From: Hemicordylus capensis
Taxonomy: Eukaryota; Chordata; Lepidosauria; Squamata; Cordylidae
Reading direction: 5' to 3'
Length of the DNA: 64,000 nucleotides
NCBI RefSeq assembly: GCF_027244095.1
Contig: NC_069657.1
Coordinates: 145,820,857-145,884,856, forward strand
Positions within the stretch are counted from its first letter, which is position 1. Each line of letters starts with the position of its first letter. The translations under genes were made by a program, and so were the position numbers. This document shows positions 40,201 through 51,888 of the stretch, piece by piece. The notes under the pieces were generated by a model, which searched no databases, was not told the DNA's origin, and was given only the letters and a program-made list of their open reading frames with translations.

Positions 40201-43200
40201 CCTGGGCACTTTCCAGATTAGCTGCTCATTAGCAGCAAAATGCCTCAGATAGGGCAAGTCACATTCGGAACGGAAACAGCATGGATCTCGCAGCCACTAA
40301 CAGCCCGACAAAACAGCAACTTTTTTACATTTTCCGGATGTAGCTCCATTTTGCAGCAATTAAATTTGAAACAAGGTGTTGGAAATATGAACGGCACCCT
40401 ACTGTCTGTGTAGGGACTGCCGTGTCAGGATGCAGGAAGTGTGGAGGCACACTTCCAAGATGCATCCTGACCCCATTGCAGGGTCTAGTCTGGAAAGTGC
40501 CCTGTCTGTAACTGTTTCTTATGGACAGGATACTTTTAATATGTTAGTTTTATTTAGTTAATTTCAAGTTAAATGACATGTGTACTGTAGTTGTTGCTGC
40601 TGTTTTGTTTGTTTCTGATCATGTACCAAAATAAGGTTGTTACTACTACTACTACTACTACTACTGAATCTAGCAGCCATCTTAAGCAGACCTTCCTTCA
40701 CACACTTTATCGTTGCTGTAGGAACTGCAGGAGGCACCTGGTGATTCTCAATGGGTTGAGACCATCACAAAGGATATTCACCGCCAGTTTCCTTTCCATG
40801 AGATGTTCCTGTCACCTGAGGGGCCTGGGTGAGTGAGTGAGATCCAAGAGCACAGAGACAGACTAATTTCTGAGTAAACAGCCATAGGATATTGAAGACT
40901 GGGGACTGAGCAAGGACCTTCCAGCCGATCATATTTGTTAAGATATTTGTTTTTTAATTGTGAGTATATATATGTGTGCTGGATTTCTCTCTTGTTTGCT
41001 CTGTAAAAGGGAAAGGAGAAAGATGGACCCAATGCACATGATAGTGTGCTGAGACTGCATGTTATGCTAAGGTGGGAGTAGCCATAGTGCAGCATTCACT
41101 TGACTTTCTGTCACAAAAAGAACATGGTGGATGTGCAATCCAGGCCAGCACTGAGGAGGGGGTGTGCACAGTCTTCAAAGGATGAAGAAAAAGAACAAAA
41201 GAACAGTTCATAAAATTACAGGTTATTGCTGCAGGGGAGGGGCTCACTTTGCACTTGTTACCTTTAAAAAAGTAAAACTAAAAGGGCGGACCAGTATAAA
41301 ACAACAGTATCCAGTAGGTGTTGGTGGTGGCACTCATCAATCACATTCCATAAGGAAATAATAATAATAATAATAATAAAATAGCAATGGCACTCTTGGA
41401 ACCTTTTCACACAAGGCTTTTAGTTTGCATATCCTCCGGAATGGAGGGTGCGTGTTCACATATCGGCCAGATTTACCCCGAAGTCCCTGTGAGTTATCGG
41501 GGAGCACTTCCCACACAATTCAGGTTTTTCATCGCATGCTAGAGTGTAGCCTGATTTATATCCAGGGTAAAAAAAAATCCACTTTTTGCATGTTTTGGGG
41601 GGCAACTTCAAACTTGCAGTAAGCTCGCGGTAAAGCTTTCAATGTTCCTGCTGTAATCTGGGAGAATGGATCACATTATTTACATAGGGTGTTTGGAGTT
41701 GTGCTTCCTTTATTTTTGAGCAATTTGAATTGGGTTTCAAATGTAGATGCTTTCCTACTAATGTTATTTTTTAATCTAGGTAAATTTCCAGAACTGATAT
41801 CAATGCACTAGAAGCATTCTGTCCACATTTTCCCATTCTACACATCTGGAGTTTACCTTGTGTTCTTACAGAAGCATAACACACTGATCTTCATCTGCTC
41901 TCATGCAGAATAGGGCTCATCGTACCTTATCTCCCACCCCTGACCAAAGGATCTCCTATTAAATGACACATATACAATGCAGTTATACTGGATGTAATAG
42001 CCTCCCGGTGCTAAGAGGAGTTCCCCCTCTTGCTGAATCAACTGTTTTTATACCTGGTAGGGAAGATCCATGTGCAGAAACCTGCTTCTGCACACAGACC
42101 CACCTCTCTGGATCAAGTGGACTCTCTAATCCAGGGATTCTCAAACTTGGGTCCTCAGGTGTTATTGGACTTCAACTCCCATAATCCCCAGCCTCAGTGG
42201 CCTTTGGTTGGGGATTATGGGAGTTGAAGTCCAATAACACCTGAGGACCCAAGTTTGAGAATCACTGCTCTAATCCATCAGCCTTTGTTAAAGGGTCTGT
42301 AAAGACAGACATAATTAGAGTCTTCAAACCACTGTGGAAGGAACTGCCCTCACCCTGTTTTGGGCACTTGTACAATAGATACATGCAGACACACAAATCA
42401 GGTCCCACTGTGTTTTTTCTTCAGCATCTTTAGCGTTGCTTCCTCCTGCCTTTGCCTTTGACAGATGTACTGGCCAGTGCAGGGAATTGATTGCTGATTT
42501 AGTAAACTGTCTTGTACATATCTTTATTTGAATATACATTTGGTACTCCCTTTAATAAATAAAAGAAACAGAAACAATATAGTTTAAATATTTTTTCAAA
42601 CTGCATCAGGAAGGAGAGAAGAAGTGGATTAGTAAACCTGATTGGATCCCAGCCAACCAGCACCCTGCACAGTAGCTTCTGCTGCAAACAGGAAGGAAAA
42701 GCTTCCCCCAAGCTCAGTCCGGGAGAAAATATTATATGTCTAATCAAAGTGCAGTGAGTGAGTGTGCTTCTACAGTGGGCTCACAACTAAAACTATGTGC
42801 ATCTGAATGCACCAAACCTTCCCTGTAGATTCAAGCTTAAGAGAAACCTGTTCAGTTGGTTTCCAGTAAAAGCTGGCTGTGCACAGCACTGATTGGCTGG
42901 CCCCTGTTACATCATGAAGCAGCTGCTCCCCTTCCCTGGAGCAGTTTTTCAAGTTTTAAAAAAATGAAGTAGGTTCTTCTGTTGTTTTTTAAAGGCAACA
43001 AACATTTCATCCGATGCACTTTCTGGGCACATAGTGGGAGGGCCAAAGAGGAAGAGGAAATGATTGTTGGGTTCAGAGGGCAGTCTGAGTGTTGTGAGGA
43101 GCATGGGTGAGGTGGAGCTAGGCTCACCCAATGCAGGAAAAGCACCCACCACCAACTTTTGTTCACATGTGCTGCCTTCTGTATGTACACAAACTTCTTT

Positions 43201-46200
43201 TCAGGAAAACGAATGATGACAATATATTACCATTAACCAGAAATGTTCAACTCATTGGAGTAGTTCAGAGTATTAATAACTATGCTGGTCCCACAGAACA
43301 AGAATCATAGGTTTAGATGCATCATCATATTTTTCTTTTCGTCCTAATTTTTTTTAGTCATGAAAGCATTACCGGTACATCTCTAAATCAAGTAAGATCA
43401 TTTTGGCTGTGCCAGATAGTCTTTCGAAAGCTGGAAGCAGCCTTTTAAGCCACACGGAACTCTCCTTCAGGCATAGCTGGCTGTTCAAAGCAAAACCAAA
43501 GAAAACTTGCATTTCTAAACTGATTTTTATCCTGCCATGGAAGTATTTGTAACAAAAACTAGGAAGCTGTAGACACTATGGGTTTTTAAGATAAACACAG
43601 AAAATGTGTGCGGCCATTACTCGTTTGTTCCAGGGGATATAAACAGCTTTCAAATGGCACTGTTGTCACCCAGTGGTTGTAGGCAATTATTTTAAGTTAC
43701 TGTTAGAGGAGGAAATGTATTTTCCCTTAATCAAACCACAGAATGTCATTGCTTGGAAAATGCAAATCCACTCCCCCACACCACATACAAACACATTTGT
43801 ACTGTATTGAGTGTTGTGGCTATTCAAGTATCATAAATGCCAATGGAGAGTGCCTGTGCCAGAGGAAAGCAACAGAGCCCAGGCCCTTGGCATGTTGTGT
43901 ACTTTCTGTAACTTTAATGTACTTTTTATTAGTAGTGGGGACTGAGTGAATCCAGCTGTTTCACTCAAGCAGGGGAACACTCATCTTGCTCTTGAAACAA
44001 AAAAGATTTTGAAACAAATCTCTTGAAACAAATATTAGCAAATTTGCCTCTTCCCTCAACCTTGAAACAAAATCTCTGCTATTTCTTTTTGCTTTTGTTT
44101 CTACCTTTAAAAAAAATATATTTTTTAATTAAAAAGTAAACAATGAGAAGAAAGCCGAAAAAGAAAAGCAAATCACCATAAAATTAATATAAAGCAATAT
44201 CATCATGATGAGAAACATTTGTTTTCTAATTAATTACATCAGTAAAGATCAGGAAAGACATCAAAAACAGAATAACAAGAAAAAGAAATTTCAGACTCTT
44301 GAACTTATCAAAAACACTATAAATCAAATCCAGAAAATGGGAACAAGGTTTGACCCTTACGGATATTTTAATTTATAAAAGGTTCCCAAACAGACATGAA
44401 TGACTCAGTAGATATACTATGTACATAAACTGAGACTTTCAAAACTGAAGCATAATCCCACACTTTCAGGAACCATTCATTTAAAGAAGGAATTTCTGAA
44501 ACACGCCAATTAGCAGCATATATGATCCTAGCCACTGTAATCATATACAAAAACAACTCATTTAATTTAGCAGGGATGTAAGATTTCGTCATACTTAAAA
44601 GGAAAATTTCTGGAAGAAAGGGAAACTTAACCTCCAGAATTTGTTCAATTTTCATATGAATTTGTTTCCAAAACATTTGAGCTTTATCACAGGTCCACGA
44701 CATATGATAAAATGAGCCTAAATGTGAATTACATTTCCAGCAATTTTTAGAAAAGGAGCCATCTACTTTGTTAATAGTCAAAGGAGTTATATACCACCTG
44801 AAAAATATTATGTACCAATTTTCTCTTAAATTGGTGCACAGAGTAAATTTATATTCTTTCCCCATTGGTATTCCCAGTCAGAAATATCAATCGATCTGTT
44901 GAAGTTCTGCATCCATTTAATCATGCATTCTTTAATCTGCTCAGTCTCTATCTCATACTTCAGCAACAATCTGTAGATTCTTCCTAACAAATGATCAGTA
45001 TGTCAGGTGATTAGTTCTTCAAAGTCAGTCAGATCTCTAAGTTTCCCACCTTGTAACTGTAGCTCCTTCCAGACTATCGAACTAATCCGGGCTTGTTGGA
45101 ACCAAGATGGTTGTTGAATTAAATGTCCAGAAGTTGATTTTTCTTCAGATTGTATAAATCTTTCGCCTTTTACCTTTTTTTTTTTTTTACGGCTGTGCTC
45201 TCCAGCTGTTTGGGGCATCTCTTCCCTGGATGCAAATATAGATATTAACCCAGCATTATTAATTAGTTCCACTTCTTTAGTGTTGATATTAGAGAAGCGA
45301 AATTGACGACTCCCCAATTCCACTGGTCTAGCACGGGAGTGGGGGGGGTTATGGAAGGATTTGTCAAAATAAAATAAAATAGTGTTTGAGGCATGCTTTA
45401 CAGAAGATTGCCTGGATGAGGCCTATGTAAATTGGATTACAAATCAGTAGCAATAGCACTTACTTAGCAATAGCACTTACATTTATATACCACTCTATAG
45501 CTGGAAGCTCTCTAAGTGATCTGGGTACTCATTTTACTGACCTCGGAAGGATGAGTCAACCTTGAGCCCCTGGTCAGGATTGAACTTGTAACCTTCTGGA
45601 TACAGGGTGGCAGTTTTACCACTGCGCCACCAGGGGCTTTTAAGCCTCCCGGTCGGCCTTGTTGTCAGGATTGTTGTCAGGCCTTGTTGTCAGGATTCAA
45701 GATACAAAAATCCTTCTAAGGACAAAACATTAAATGGGGATGGGGGGAGTTAACTTTGTGAACATGACATTAAAAAATTATCTTTTTACTCCATTAAAAT
45801 TAATGGAAACAAACAAACAACAGGGGAAGCCCGTGCCTTTCTTGGGAGTCTCCAGAGGCACCCAGCTGACTAGTGTCATGGGCAGACAGTCTAGATAGAC
45901 CTGAACTAACAGCTTTCCTTATTTTGGGAATGTTGCCATAAACATCAAAGGAAGGTGTACTGCACTGTTTCCTCCAAGGCGTGCGCACGCTCACAAGTTT
46001 TTGGATGTCCGCTCATTTCATTTTAGATCCAGCTCAGGTTGAATCAGGAAGGCCCCATTCTGAATGCAGGTACGCGCACACTGCCTTGGTATTGCCACCC
46101 AGAACAAAACTCATTCCGCACAGAGATGGAAAAAATTAGAGGGACCACTGGTGCACTGCACTCCAAAGAGCATTGTAGCTGCACATTAAATATAGTGTGC

Positions 46201-46693
46201 AAATTGCATCTCCCAGAATCCGAAGAAGAAAGAAAACCGATAAAACAAACATCACAGATATTTAGATTCAGAATGCTGACTGAAAGGTGCTATTAGCCTC
46301 CTCTCTTGGTCCCATAGCTCTGTATTAAACTGTAGATTTCTTCTCCTCCTAACAGCTGCTCTGTGACCTTGCCTCCCTTTAGATATATTGGCATTTAGGA
46401 CAGGGAAGGGGAAGTACAGGTGGAAAGCGCCAAAAGTTGCATTTCCACCTATTCCGAGCCTTCTGCAATAGATGCAAGTACAAGCTGTAATGATCCCTGG
46501 TCAGCCAGAGAGAAATGGTGCATGAAACTAACCCCAGACAACCCTGCTTCCCTTGTTTTGTTTGTTTCATTTCCTCTAGAGGGAGCCAAGGACCTTTACT
46601 CTTGTGCCTCTTTCAAATATTTTTATTACTATTATAAGAAGTATTTGCTGTTAAGGTAGTTTACCCTGACATTTGGCAATTAAAGGTATTTCT

Positions 46694-46742
<49 letters not shown>

Positions 46743-49700
46743 CCTAGACAGTATTTTAAGCTGCCCTCTATAATATTGCATCCAGTCTACCAAGACTGAG
46801 TTCTGTCCCCTTGGCAGCATGGGAGCCAAGGGTGGCTCCTGTGGGGTCTGGGGGGGGGGGGGGCGTTAAGCGCCTCCTCAGACAAGTAGTTTGCCCCCAC
46901 CCACCCACCCCTTTCTGTTTCAGAAATCTAACATGTGGGACACAGCTCACTCACCCAGGAGTGCATGTTGCCCTTTCAGTGCCCCCCTTCCATGTCCCCC
47001 CTAGTGCGGTCACTGATGGGAGCTGCAGCAGCACTACTCTTCCCTTAGGTACCAGGCTGCTGCCCTCTTCCCCAGCTTCCTAAAGAGTTGCTTAAACTAC
47101 GTTTGCTCTCTCTGTCATCAGTAGGCATAGCTAACATATTTTCAGGATTTCCCCCCTCCACAGCCAATACAGCTAGCATCTTAGGGTTGCTGTTTTAAAC
47201 AACATTCACAGGATGCCATATTCTGTAGCAGCTGGTTCCAGGTTTGCATGGTGAGCCCACGAGCACATGTGATACACATAACTCCAATGGTCATTCTAGT
47301 CCAAAGGCTACGGGGAGGGGCAAAATGGAAAAGCTCCTTGGACAGTTCTGGGACCCTGGAAAACAAGCCAATAGTCAATGGGGTGAAACACAGAGCAAGA
47401 TGTATAGTCTAATGTAGTACAGCAAGATCGTGGAAGGCGGGTGGATATTGGTTGGATCTGGTGTGATAGCTGTGGAACGGGTGTGACAGTACATCGGTCT
47501 GCAATATTCTGTCCCTATACAGGCAGCAGGGGCTACTGCAGCTGCTGAAGGCCTACACTGTGTATCGGCCCCAGGAGGGCTACTGTCAGGCCCAAGGACC
47601 ACTGGGTGCCCTGCTGCTCATGCACATGCCTCCAGAGGTAAGTGTCCAGCAAACATCCTGCACCCCGACAAGTGTCTCTAATTCTTCTGCTCCCAGAATA
47701 GCATAATTTCTTCTTTCACTCAAGCTTATACCAGGGTTTCTTAACGTTGGGCCCCCAGATGTTATTGGACTAAACTCCCATCATCTCCAGACATGGCCTT
47801 TGTGGCTGAGGATGATGGGAGTTGTGGTCCAACAACATCTGGGGGCCCAACGTTAAGAAACCCTGGCTTATACTATAGAATGCATTTTCCCACTACCCCT
47901 GCACCCTCCTCACCAAAGCTCCAATTCCACTGATGCCTCTCTGTCCTTTCCAGCAAGCCTTCTGGTGCCTGGTGCAGATCTGCGAGCACTACCTGCCTGG
48001 CTACTACAGTCCCAAGATGGTGAGAGCTTTGGAGAAGAGGGGAAATCCTTCCTTGGGATGGGAACAGGCTGGAACTGGACAAGTGCAAAGAGAGAGGCAC
48101 TCTCACTAGTTATAAGAAGCATGATGATGAACAAGGATGTTAACATTCTAGGCAGAGCTGTGCAAAATCGCCCAACTTAATCTTCTGTTAGATGATGGGA
48201 GGAGAGAGATTTGAGAAACTGGGATGGGGGCTCATCTCAGTGGGGGGGGGGTCAGAGAGGAGCATGGCCGGGGGATATAAAGCTCAGGTTTTAGTAAGGG
48301 TGCCATATTTTTATGTTAAGGCTCTTATGCCTTTAACAATTGCATGAAGGGCACTTTGTTAATAAGTACAGCTCACCCAACATGGAGTATGGAAGAAACT
48401 GTCACCAGTTACATTTTTGTCTGTCACACAGCTGTTAAAAGCAGAGTAGCCCTGCTAAAGGGGGAAACTGGCAATCTTGGGTGCCAGACTAAGGGATGGG
48501 CTCACACAGCCGCAAGCCAGTCTGGAAATGGAAAAAATGCCAGAGATATGTCAGGACATGAGAGAGCACACTCCTGGCAGGCTTGACATCTTGGACATAA
48601 TAGCCAGTACCAGTGCCAGACTGTTTTGTGCCCTAGGCAAGTACTTGCACACACACACCCCAAAAAAACCCTCAACTCTGATTTTCAAAAACAGATGTTT
48701 TGTAGAAAAAATGAAAAGCACAACACTTGAAACTGCTAAATTTATTTTAAATTGCAAGAATAGGTTGCAATTTAATTTTTGATTATCTTTCTCAAATGCA
48801 AAAGAAAATATTTTGGCACACAAATCATTTTGACTGATTTGATACACTCTGCGCCCCTCTGAGGTCTGCGCCCTAGGCGGCTGCCTAGTTGGCCTAATGG
48901 TAGCACCTGGCCTGATAACAGCCCAAGTCCAGTTCCTGAGATTCCCCCCCGCCCCCCTAACATTCCCCTGCTTTCCATACCCAAGGTCTGCAGGTCAGCT
49001 AGAGAATCTTGTGTGAATGCCAGGGGGAGAGTCCAGGAACCGGACTTGGGTGGGTTCAGCTGTCACCCCTGCCAGGAGCACATGCTATTGCAGCCTGACA
49101 TACCTGCGAGATATTTCTCACTTCCAGACCAGCCAGCAGTCATGTGACCCTGCCCATGGTGTCTAGTAAGTTAGGAATTGTCATTCATTCTGAAATATGG
49201 GAGGTGGTCTCTGGGGGTAGTGGGAGTGAAGGGCTGCATGTATCCCATGACATGTGACAGACTGAGCCATCAAGTGCGATATTTCTTTCTCTTGCCCTGC
49301 AGGAGGCACTGCTGCTGGACAGCGAAGTCTTTGTGGCCCTCCTGCGGCGTGTGTGCCCCAAGGCGCTTAAGCACTTGCAGAAGCATGGTGTGGGGCCTTT
49401 GCTCTACATTCCCGAGTGGTTCCTGTGCCTCTTTGCCCGCACTCTGCCCTTCCCGACTGTGCTGAGGGTCTGGGATGCCTTCCTCAGTGAGGGTGAGTGA
49501 GTGAGTACAAGGAATGGTGAACACAGGGGAAGGGAGGGGGGACTCCAAAGGCATCGCAACTGCATTGCAACAGCACTAGGCTTGCCAGATGAAATTGTTA
49601 GGTTTCGTAAAGGGCTGAAGATTCAGCTTATCGCTTTTGGAAACGTAGGGTGAAAAGCACGGGTGCGGGCTGAACTGGCTAAGGAGAGGCCTCTCTGTCA

Positions 49701-50759
49701 AGAGGTGGGATCCATGGGTGGGGTGTTTGTTATAATGTGCAGAATGCAGACTAAATTAGTTGTGACTAAGCCCCGTTGAAGTCAAGGAGACAAATTAGCC
49801 AATGAGATGCAGTCATGACCATCTTAACCTGGACCCTACATCTCAAAGAAGCTTAGGTAGGAGAGATAGTGGGGGTGGGGTTGTACGATAGGAGGGTTTA
49901 TTTTAGAGTGAAACCTATCCTGGGCCAGTGGGATAGGCTGATAAACTGACATACTAACAACAACAACAGCCTATACATGATTTATTTCCAATGCATATAC
50001 TCTGTAAGCTATTTATACTCTATAAGAGATTTGTTTCAAGTTCTGCTTTGTGTCGTAAGACGACATTTCTAGGACAACATTTAGGTAGATTCAGTCAAGA
50101 ATCTACTTACTAAATAGCCAACTGCCACCATACAAGCATATTTAACAGAATGTACAGTTCAAGAAAATACTAATTCTTCTTCTCTGGGACTCTCCTGTTA
50201 TTGGGAAGCCCTGATAGGACATTTGGTTGTCCTGAAGTTTGCCTGCGATGTTTGTTTTGCCTCTGCAGGGGTCAAGGTGCTCTTTCGTGTGGGGCTGCTA
50301 TTGGTCCGCTTGGCCCTGGGCTCCTCAGAGAAATTACGTGACTGTACAGGCCTATTGGAGACCCTGGAGAAGCTGCGCAGTATCCCAGCTCATCTCTTGC
50401 AGGAAGACATAATCATGGCTCAGGTAGAAACCACTGGGATTTTGCTCTCTGGGACTTTATCCCCAGAAACTACTGGACTGCCAAGACTGGAAGCAGAAGC
50501 TGCCCCTCTGACTTCACCACAACTCCCTCTCTTGTCTGCCTGGAATGCAGTGTGTGTGTGTGTGTGTGTGTGTTAGGCTTGCCAAGTGACCAGGAAAAGA
50601 CTCAGGCAGGCCTGCTCCTGTGTCTTTAACAGCATCTTAATATGCAGAAATCAGCAGGTACAGCTTTTCACAGCTTGAAAATAAGCATGTTCACCTTGTC
50701 TGCAGATCTCTCTGCTGCTTAAGGCACAGGGCAAGAGATAATTTAAACGTTGGTGCTGT

Positions 50760-50834
<75 letters not shown>

Positions 50835-51841
50835 CAGAGGCGTATCTAGGGAAAATAGCGCCTAGGGCAAGCACTGAAATTGCGCCTCCCATCCAAAAAT
50901 CTGACACCCATCTTTCAGATAACTTTACCATAATAACAGCTCAAAAATACAAGTCAAGCTAACTACAAATTTCAGTATGCTGGGGCTCATGAAATACCCA
51001 AAAACTATATGGAGGTATACTTGGAAAACTAAATAGAAGTGTCTGTCTAATGCTCTACTACGGTATGCATTGTTGCATCAGTATTACATAAGTTTTAAAA
51101 ATAAATGGAAAATTTGACTTTTCCTAGATACTCTGAAAATAATTGAAGGATATGCAGAATAAACTGGGTCACTGCTTGGAATATATTCTAGTATTTCAGA
51201 AAGACAGTTAAAATGAGAGAAAGACAGCAAGAAACTCCCAGTGGGCCTTAATACAAAGGATTTCACACTGATTCAAAGACAAACTCACCATTAATAGCCA
51301 TATTATTAAGACATCACATTTAACTCACTTATCACAAGAAGCAAAGTAAGAGCAAATCCTAGCTCCTAGATACAATCCTAGCTCATATGTTTCAGCTCAG
51401 TATTCACAAACCCTGATTCTCTATACATAGTGCCAAACTAAATATGTGTACAGTGACTTATATTATATTAAATTTATTTATTTTTACATGTAGCCCCTTC
51501 GGGAGGCTTCCTAAAGGCCGTGGGGGGGGCAGTCTGCAAAGGTTCACCATCCCCCTGCTGGCCTCTAGGGCCTCACAGGGACCATTTGAGCATGTGTGGT
51601 GACCATTTTTAATTGTTTTTTTAATGGCAGCTGAAAACAAAATGGACACCATGCATGCTCAAATGGCCTCTGCGTGTCCTGGCATGGCCTGGGGCCTCAC
51701 AGAGGCCATTTGAGTATGCGCAGTGGCCATTTTGTTTTCAGCAGCCATTTTTTTTTAAAAAAAATTAATTTTAGAAAATGGCACCCCCCCTTCAAGTGGC
51801 GCCTGGGGCATGTGCCCTGCCTGCCCTACCCTAGATACACC

Positions 51842-51888
<47 letters not shown>

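Noticed and set aside
44368-44865. 165-codon minus-strand frame as a host gene
   Set aside because: The cysteine-rich segment and its surroundings read as L1 ORF2 C-terminus.
50424-50576. Extension of TBC1D10C exon 8 through the open frame
   Set aside because: A good donor (CAG/GTAGAA) at 50,423 joins in phase to the exon at 52,950 and matches the human protein. The extension runs into a GT microsatellite.
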